This document shows positions 58,765 through 64,000 of a stretch of 64,000 bases of DNA, one piece after another. The DNA lies in NCBI GenBank assembly GCA_017993835.1, contig JAGOLX010000032.1, positions 1 through 64,000 of the forward strand, given 5' to 3'. This DNA comes from Phycisphaerae bacterium. Lineage in GTDB: Bacteria; Planctomycetota; Phycisphaerae; Sedimentisphaerales; Anaerobacaceae. The notes under the pieces are model-generated. The model searched no databases. It saw only the letters and a list, made by a program, of their open reading frames with translations, and had not been told where the DNA came from. The first letter of the stretch is position 1; the number at the start of each line of letters is the position of its first letter. The position numbers and the translations under genes were made by a program.

Positions 58765-59610
58765 ATGAATCGGGTATCGTTCTCACTGGCCGTATTGCTG
58801 TTGCTCCATACGAACGCCTTTTCTCAAGATCCGAATCTCTACGTCTTTCTCTGTTTCGGACAGTCCAACATGGAGGGCTTTCCGGGAATTGAGGAGCAAG
58901 ATAGGGCGGGAAACAGGCGTTTTCAGGTCATGGCGGCCGTCGATTTTCCCGATCTGAACAGAACGAAGGGCAACTGGTACGAAGCGGTTCCTCCGTTGTG
59001 CCGGGGCAGCACAGGTCTTTGCCCCGCCGATCATTTCGGCAGAACGATGGTCGCCAACCTGCCGGAGAAGATCAGAGTCGGCGTCATCAATGTCTCGGTC
59101 GCAGGCTGCAAGATCGAGTTGTTCGACAAAGACCACTACCAGGCATACGCCGACACGGCGGCACCGTGGATGAAGAGCATAATCAACCAGTATGGTGGAA
59201 GCCCCTACGCACGTCTTGTCGAGGCGGCAAGACTGGCTCAGAGAGACGGCGTCATCAAGGGAATCCTGCTGCACCAGGGAGAGTCCAATACGAACGACAA
59301 GCAATGGCCTGCCAAGGTCAAAGCGGTCTACGACAACCTCATGGAGGACTTGAGCCTTGAGCCTGAGTCGGTGCCTCTGCTTGCAGGCGAGCTGGTGAAT
59401 GCCGATCAGCAAGGCGCGTGCGCGAGCATGAATTCCATTATTGCAGAGCTGCCGAAGACAATCCCTAGTTCCTGCGTCATTTCTTCGAAGGGTTGTGCCA
59501 GCCGTCCGGACCATCTGCATTTCTCTCCGGCGGGTTACAGGGCGCTGGGAAGGCGATATGCAGAGAAGATGCTCTCAATCCTGGGATATGAGATCGCCGA
59601 GCCGCAATGA
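58765..59610 (+). CDS. SASA-domain carbohydrate acetylesterase (SGNH fold)
   Basis: 281 aa from the ATG at 58765 (AAGGA 8 nt upstream). Signal peptide (SFSLAVLLLLHTNAFSQ). SGNH-type motifs: nucleophile Ser in CFGQSNMEGFPG, then LLHQGESNTND and the Asp-His pair in PDHLHFSPAGYRALG. The family includes CE6 acetyl-xylan esterases and sialate O-acetylesterases. Between two GH51 genes, removal of acetyl groups from xylan is the likely job. The 150 bp upstream contain a possible leader but no gene. Confidence 0.9.
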   Translation: MNRVSFSLAVLLLLHTNAFSQDPNLYVFLCFGQSNMEGFPGIEEQDRAGNRRFQVMAAVDFPDLNRTKGNWYEAVPPLCRGSTGLCPADHFGRTMVANLPEKIRVGVINVSVAGCKIELFDKDHYQAYADTAAPWMKSIINQYGGSPYARLVEAARLAQRDGVIKGILLHQGESNTNDKQWPAKVKAVYDNLMEDLSLEPESVPLLAGELVNADQQGACASMNSIIAELPKTIPSSCVISSKGCASRPDHLHFSPAGYRALGRRYAEKMLSILGYEIAEPQ

Positions 59611-59633
59611 CCCTTTCATCATAAGGTGAGACT

Positions 59634-61823
59634 ATGTGCAGATTTCGCTGTTTCCTGTTCATCGTCGCGCTCGGCTTGGCGCCCTGCGGACTTCGCGCGC
59701 AAGAGAATGTGATCGCGACGATCGATGCCGGCAAAACGGGCATTCCGATCAATCCCAACGTCTACGGCATGTTCATCGAACACATCGGCAGCCTCGTGTA
59801 CAGCGGCGTGTGGGCTGAGATGATCGACGATCGCAAGTTCTACGATCCCATTACTATTCAGGCCCCGGCCAGTGACGCACGCGGCGCTCGAGGTGCCCGT
59901 GGACGCTTCGGCGGCATGCCGCGCCGCTGGATTCCGGTCGGGCCGGCCGAATCGATCACCATGGACACCCGGCACGCCTACGTCGGTGACCATTCGCCGG
60001 CCATCGCATTGAGTCCCGCAGAAGCCCGGGGCATTCGCCAGTCCGGTATGACGCTCATGCGGGGCAAGGACTACGAAGGCCGCATCGTCTTGGCCGCCGA
60101 TGCGGACATCCAGGTCTCTGTGAGCCTCGTGTGGGGAACCGGGGAAAAGGACCGTCAGTCCATTGCGATCAAGCAGCTCACCCCTGCCTTTGCGACATTC
60201 CCTCTGACCTTCCAATCGCAGGCCGATACCACCGACGGTCGGATCGAAATCACCGCTATCGGTAGCGGGTCATTCCGTGTCGGCGCGGTCTCCCTGATGC
60301 CCGCCGACAATCTGCGGGGCTTCCGCCCCGATGCCATCGCGGCCCTCAAGAGCCTCCGCTCCGGCGTCTATCGTTTCCCCGGCGGCAACTTCGTTTCCGC
60401 GCATGAATGGCGCCATGCGATCGGCGATCCGGACAAGCGTCCGCCGATGTGGGATCCGGTCCGGCGCGGCTTCCAGGTCAATGATATCGGCACCGACGAG
60501 TTCATGACCCTGTGCGAACTCATCGGCGTCGAGCCGTACATCACCGTCAATGCCGGCACCGGCGACGCCTGGTCCGCTGCTCAGTACGTGGAATACGCCA
60601 ACGGCGATATCAGCACCCCCATGGGCAGGCAGCGCGCCGCCAACGGCCATCCCGAACCATATCGGGTGAAGTTCTGGGGCATCGGCAATGAGATGTGGGG
60701 GCTCACGTATCAGTACGGCGCGATGAAGCTCGATCAGTTTGAGTTCAAGCACAACGAGTTCGCCAAGGCCATGCGGAAGGTGGACCCGACGATCACGCTG
60801 CTGGCCAGCGGCGCCATGCCGGGCACGATGACCGGTTCCCGGCAATCGTTGCGGTTGGCGGTGGACAACCTCGTGGAGAGCGCTTTGAATTCCCGTGATT
60901 CGGCTGCCAAACTGAACGGCTCCTGGGAATCGTTCTCGGGGACGACGTGGGAATCGTTCTTCCGCAGCAAACTGGTTCCGGCGTACCTCTCGCCGGAGGA
61001 TTGGACCGGCGGTCTGCTCACCCACTGCTTCGACCACTTCGACGTCATCAGCGAGCACTTCTACAACTACGGCAACACGCACTTCAGCCTGGCGGAAGGC
61101 CGCCAGGTGCCGAACGACCCGAACGAACCCGTCACGGATTGGATGCGGCGCGCCGCCAATCATATCCGCATCAAGGTCGAAGCCTACAGAGAATACGAGA
61201 AGCTGCTGCCTCGGCTCGCCGCTGAGCCCAAGCCTATGGCCATCAGCGAGTGGGCGTACACCGGCGGCCGATATCCTGTGCAACCGGCGTTGGCCTGGGT
61301 CTTCCACGAGATGTTCCGCCACACCGACCTCATCCACATGGCGGATTACACGTTCGCCACGTCCCTGCTCGGCCGGGACGGAGCTAACGTCTCGTTGAAT
61401 ACCAACGGCCTCGTCTTCAAGATCTATCGCGATCACTTCGGGTCCATCCCGGTCGAGGTCTCAGGCAACTCGCCCCAGCCCAGGCCGACAGACCCTCCCG
61501 GCGGCGAACAGCCCATCGTCAACGCCGGCAGCGACACCTTTCCGCTGGACGTGGTTGCCGCCTGGACGACCGATCGTAAGGCCCTCACGGTCGCCGTCAT
61601 CAACCCGACCAAATCCCCACAGGCCTTGAGCCTCCAGATCCGAGGCGCCGAACTGGCCGGCAAAGGCACGTTGAGCCGGATGGTGTCGCCGAGCCTCGCT
61701 GCCGGCGGCGGCTTTGGACAAGGGCCGGGCGTGAAGATCGAGGAACAACCCGTCGGCCAGATTCCCACGAATCCGACGTTCGCACCGTTCAGTATCAACA
61801 TTTATGAATTCGCCGTGAAGTAA
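59634..61823 (+). CDS. GH51 alpha-L-arabinofuranosidase (copy 2)
   Basis: 729 aa, ATG at 59634 (AAGGTGAG upstream). Signal peptide (CFLFIVALGLAPCGLRAQ). Starts PNVYGMFIEHIGSLVYSGVW, a CBM-like domain, then the barrel with YRFPGGNFVSAHEWRHAIGD, acid/base Glu353 in GIGNEMWG and nucleophile Glu539 in AISEWAYTGG. C-terminal beta domain ends INIYEFAVK. Distinct from copy 1 (FIEHIGS against FFEDLNYAA), so substrate preferences may differ. A short Arg/Gly-rich insert (ARGARGARGRFGG) lies near residue 83. Confidence 0.93.
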   Translation: MCRFRCFLFIVALGLAPCGLRAQENVIATIDAGKTGIPINPNVYGMFIEHIGSLVYSGVWAEMIDDRKFYDPITIQAPASDARGARGARGRFGGMPRRWIPVGPAESITMDTRHAYVGDHSPAIALSPAEARGIRQSGMTLMRGKDYEGRIVLAADADIQVSVSLVWGTGEKDRQSIAIKQLTPAFATFPLTFQSQADTTDGRIEITAIGSGSFRVGAVSLMPADNLRGFRPDAIAALKSLRSGVYRFPGGNFVSAHEWRHAIGDPDKRPPMWDPVRRGFQVNDIGTDEFMTLCELIGVEPYITVNAGTGDAWSAAQYVEYANGDISTPMGRQRAANGHPEPYRVKFWGIGNEMWGLTYQYGAMKLDQFEFKHNEFAKAMRKVDPTITLLASGAMPGTMTGSRQSLRLAVDNLVESALNSRDSAAKLNGSWESFSGTTWESFFRSKLVPAYLSPEDWTGGLLTHCFDHFDVISEHFYNYGNTHFSLAEGRQVPNDPNEPVTDWMRRAANHIRIKVEAYREYEKLLPRLAAEPKPMAISEWAYTGGRYPVQPALAWVFHEMFRHTDLIHMADYTFATSLLGRDGANVSLNTNGLVFKIYRDHFGSIPVEVSGNSPQPRPTDPPGGEQPIVNAGSDTFPLDVVAAWTTDRKALTVAVINPTKSPQALSLQIRGAELAGKGTLSRMVSPSLAAGGGFGQGPGVKIEEQPVGQIPTNPTFAPFSINIYEFAVK

Positions 61824-61835
61824 GGAGACCTTTCC

Positions 61836-62912
61836 ATGAAGACGTGCATTCTCTCGTTGTCCATCACTGCGGCGCTGCTGTTCGGAAGCGCTCTCTTTGC
61901 TTCTGCGGCCGAGCCGGTTGCCCAGTCCGCTGCGCCACCGACGGACAGTACGGATGCCCCCAAGTTGCCCTTTGCCACGCCGCTGAGGTGGGAATCCACC
62001 GGCGCGCTGGTCAAGCCCGTCTCCGATCCCAACCACACCATCGTGTCCGTCAAAGACCCGACGATCGTCCGCTACAACGACCTGTGGCACATCTATGCAA
62101 CCGTCTACTCGACGTCCGCCAGGACCTGGAACATGGTGTACCTGAACTTCAAGGACTGGTCCGACGCGCCGAACGCCAAGTTGCACTTCCTGGATCAGAA
62201 TCCGAATCTCAGGGGGTATCACTGCGCACCGAGTCTGTTCTATTTCCGCCCGCACAAGAAGTGGTATTTGGTCTTCCAGTCGCAGCAGCCGCAGTACTGC
62301 ACTACCGACGACATCTCGAGGCCGGAAACCTGGACCCGGCCGCAGAACTTCTTCGAAAGACAGCCTGCAGGCATGCCGAGGCTTCCGATCGACTATCATG
62401 TGATCGCCGACGACACGCACGTCTATCTGTTCTTCACCGGCGACAACGGCAACTTCTATCGCAGCCGGACCCTGATCGAGGATTTCCCCAAGGGCATGAG
62501 CGACCCCCAGATCGCCATCCAGGACAACCGAAACAGCCTCTTCGAGGCGAGCATCACCTACAGGATCAAGGGCACGAACACCTACCTGACTCTGGTCGAG
62601 GCTCTGAGCCCGGCGCGCTACTATCGCGCCTGGACCTCCGACCGACTCGACGGCGCATGGACGCCCGTTCCCGAGGCCGACACGTGGCAGAAGCCCTTCG
62701 CAGGGATCAACAACGTCGCCTTCGAAGACGGCGTGACGCCCTGGACTCGGGACATCAGCCACGGAGAGATGATTCGCGACGGCTATGACGAAACGATGAT
62801 CCTCGACCCGAACAACCTCCAACTGCTCTTCCAGGGTCGTGATCCGGCCAGTGGCGGGCGATACGAGCTGTTGCCCTATCAACTCGGTCTCTTGAAGTTG
62901 TCGGCTCCCTGA
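61836..62912 (+). CDS. GH62 alpha-L-arabinofuranosidase
   Basis: 358 aa, ATG at 61836 (AAGGAG upstream), 12 bp after GH51. Signal peptide (ILSLSITAALLFGSALFASA). Five-blade propeller of GH62: base Asp74 in VSVKDPTIVRYNDLWHIYAT, APSLFYFRPHKKWYLVFQS, DYHVIADDTHVYLFFTGDNG, acid Glu in SLFEASITYRIKGTNTYL, and HGEMIRDGYDETM at the end. GH62 enzymes are specific for arabinose on singly substituted xylose in arabinoxylan. This supports arabinoxylan as the target of the locus. Confidence 0.94.
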   Translation: MKTCILSLSITAALLFGSALFASAAEPVAQSAAPPTDSTDAPKLPFATPLRWESTGALVKPVSDPNHTIVSVKDPTIVRYNDLWHIYATVYSTSARTWNMVYLNFKDWSDAPNAKLHFLDQNPNLRGYHCAPSLFYFRPHKKWYLVFQSQQPQYCTTDDISRPETWTRPQNFFERQPAGMPRLPIDYHVIADDTHVYLFFTGDNGNFYRSRTLIEDFPKGMSDPQIAIQDNRNSLFEASITYRIKGTNTYLTLVEALSPARYYRAWTSDRLDGAWTPVPEADTWQKPFAGINNVAFEDGVTPWTRDISHGEMIRDGYDETMILDPNNLQLLFQGRDPASGGRYELLPYQLGLLKLSAP

Positions 62913-62940
62913 GTAGGGGCCATAGTGAAAGGAGTGAATC

Positions 62941-64000
62941 GTGAGTATGAGTAAGACAGTCGCTGTGGCAGGCTTGGCAATCCTGTGGATCGGTGCGGCG
63001 CACGGCGTGGCCGGGCAGAATGTGCCCTTGTTGAAGGATGTGTTCAAGGCCGATTTCCTGATCGGCGGCGCTCTGAACCGAAACCTCGTGACGGGTCGGG
63101 ATCCCAATGCCGCCGCCCTTGTCGTCAGACACTTCAACACAGCGACCGCGGAGAACGACCTGAAGTGGCAGCGCATTCATCCCCAGCTCAGCGAGTACAA
63201 CTGGGAGCCGGCCGACAGCTTCGTCGCCTTCTGCGAGCAGAACAGGCTATTCGTCATCGGCCATTGCCTCGTCTGGCACAGTCAGGTCCCACGGTCGGTC
63301 TTTCGCGACGACACGGGAAACAACTTGACGCGAGACGCCCTTCTGGCTCGCATGGAGGAGCATATCAGGACCGTCGTCGGGCGATACAAGGGCCGCATCC
63401 AGGGCTGGGATGTGGTGAATGAAGCCCTCAGCGAGGACGGAACGCTGCGAAACAGTTCCTGGCTGCAGATCATTGGCGAAGGGTCCCAAGACAAGCGGTA
63501 CGACTACATCGAATGCGCCTTTCGGTGGGCCCGCGAAGCCGACCCCAACGCAGAGCTGTACTACAACGACTATGGCCTGGAGACGTCGAAGGCCAAGTGC
63601 GACGGCGCCGTCGCCCTCGTGAAACACCTCAGGTCCAAGGGCCTGCGCATCGACGGCGTCGGTATTCAACTGCACGGCGGGCTGACATACCCCAGCGTCG
63701 AGGGCCTCGAATACGCCATCACGTCTCTGGCCGCGACCGGCGTCAAGGTCATGATTACGGAACTGGACATTCGGACGCAAACCCGCGGCTATCGCGGCGC
63801 CGATGTCAGCCAGGTGAACCGCGACAGCACGAGCGATCCGACCGCCGCGGCCGCGGAGACACAGAAGAAGCTCGCCGACAAATACGCCGAGATCTTCTCC
63901 CTGCTGCTCAAGCACAAGGAAGACATCAGCCGCGTCACGTTCTGGGGCGTCTACGACAAAACATCCTGGATCGGTGGCTCGCCGCTGCTGTTCGACCGGA
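62941..64000 (+). CDS. GH10 endo-1,4-beta-xylanase, cut by window edge
   Basis: 353 residues visible. A GTG at 62941 has AAGGAG 6 nt upstream; an ATG at 62947 is 12 nt away. Signal peptide (VAVAGLAILWIGAAHGVAG). GH10 barrel: FNTATAENDLKWQRIHPQ, GHCLVWHSQVP, acid/base Glu161 in WDVVNEALSED, YYNDYGLE, GVGIQLHG, nucleophile Glu274 in KVMITELDIRTQ, and FWGVYDKTSW near the edge. Secreted, cuts the xylan backbone. Follows GH62 by 28 bp. Confidence 0.95.
   Translation, partial: MSMSKTVAVAGLAILWIGAAHGVAGQNVPLLKDVFKADFLIGGALNRNLVTGRDPNAAALVVRHFNTATAENDLKWQRIHPQLSEYNWEPADSFVAFCEQNRLFVIGHCLVWHSQVPRSVFRDDTGNNLTRDALLARMEEHIRTVVGRYKGRIQGWDVVNEALSEDGTLRNSSWLQIIGEGSQDKRYDYIECAFRWAREADPNAELYYNDYGLETSKAKCDGAVALVKHLRSKGLRIDGVGIQLHGGLTYPSVEGLEYAITSLAATGVKVMITELDIRTQTRGYRGADVSQVNRDSTSDPTAAAAETQKKLADKYAEIFSLLLKHKEDISRVTFWGVYDKTSWIGGSPLLFDR

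Overview
The window looks like a chromosomal segment of a planctomycete, most likely of the Phycisphaerae/Sedimentisphaerales type. This is inferred from high G+C, an ECF sigma factor plus FecR-type protein heading a large glycoside-hydrolase locus, a PocR-AraC regulator, several dispersed palindromic repeat families and a DUF1593 protein. No rRNA or tRNA gene is present. One tmRNA gene was found.

Layout. 1-1153 (-) is the 5' part of a secreted protein of unknown function, and a PocR/AraC regulator is divergent from it (1940-3241). From 3.7 to 17.3 kb runs one long minus-strand cluster: two tandem 679-aa TonB-dependent receptors (plus the C-terminal scar of a third), a YfiR-like periplasmic protein and four successive sensor histidine kinases, with no response regulator in sight. 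At 17.6-22.6 kb (+) lie dxr, an M50 site-2 protease with extra PDZ domains, and a serine-hydroxymethyltransferase-like enzyme with altered active-site residues. The stretch 22.7-27.4 kb is accessory: a small ORF with its own terminator, a low-G+C membrane protein, an IS110-family transposase and much repeat DNA. At 27.4-37.3 kb lie housekeeping genes: polyprenyl synthase, miaA, an ATP-cone protein, nrdR (with two NrdR boxes over a good promoter), coaD, and the minus-strand cell-wall block murC-murB-[four-helix S23 gene]-ddl-ftsQ. At 37.6-42.6 kb lie a 58-aa Cys-rich ORF, a secreted caspase-fold (gingipain-like) protease, a DegP/HtrA protease and tmRNA.

From 42.8 kb to the window end is a hemicellulose (arabinoxylan-type) degradation locus. 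On the minus strand are two CE1 esterases with nearly identical malectin domains. On the plus strand are ECF sigma, FecR-like, GH95, GH43, a tandem DUF1593 protein, GH51, SASA esterase, GH51, GH62 and a GH10 xylanase cut by the window edge. Together these would cut the xylan backbone (GH10, GH43), remove arabinose (GH51, GH62), ester groups (CE1, SASA) and fucose- or galactose-type side groups (GH95). Almost all have signal peptides.

The most unusual structure is in the intergenic DNA. Several palindromes have arms built from tandem copies of a short word, and the word differs from site to site. Two neighbours (1706-1769 and 1804-1878) keep the same loop and tail but have entirely different stems. 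Another set of word repeats brackets a four-helix-bundle (S23/Avd-like) gene inside the mur operon. A second palindromic family, present as a six-copy array at 29.6 kb, also sits in frame inside two glycoside-hydrolase genes.
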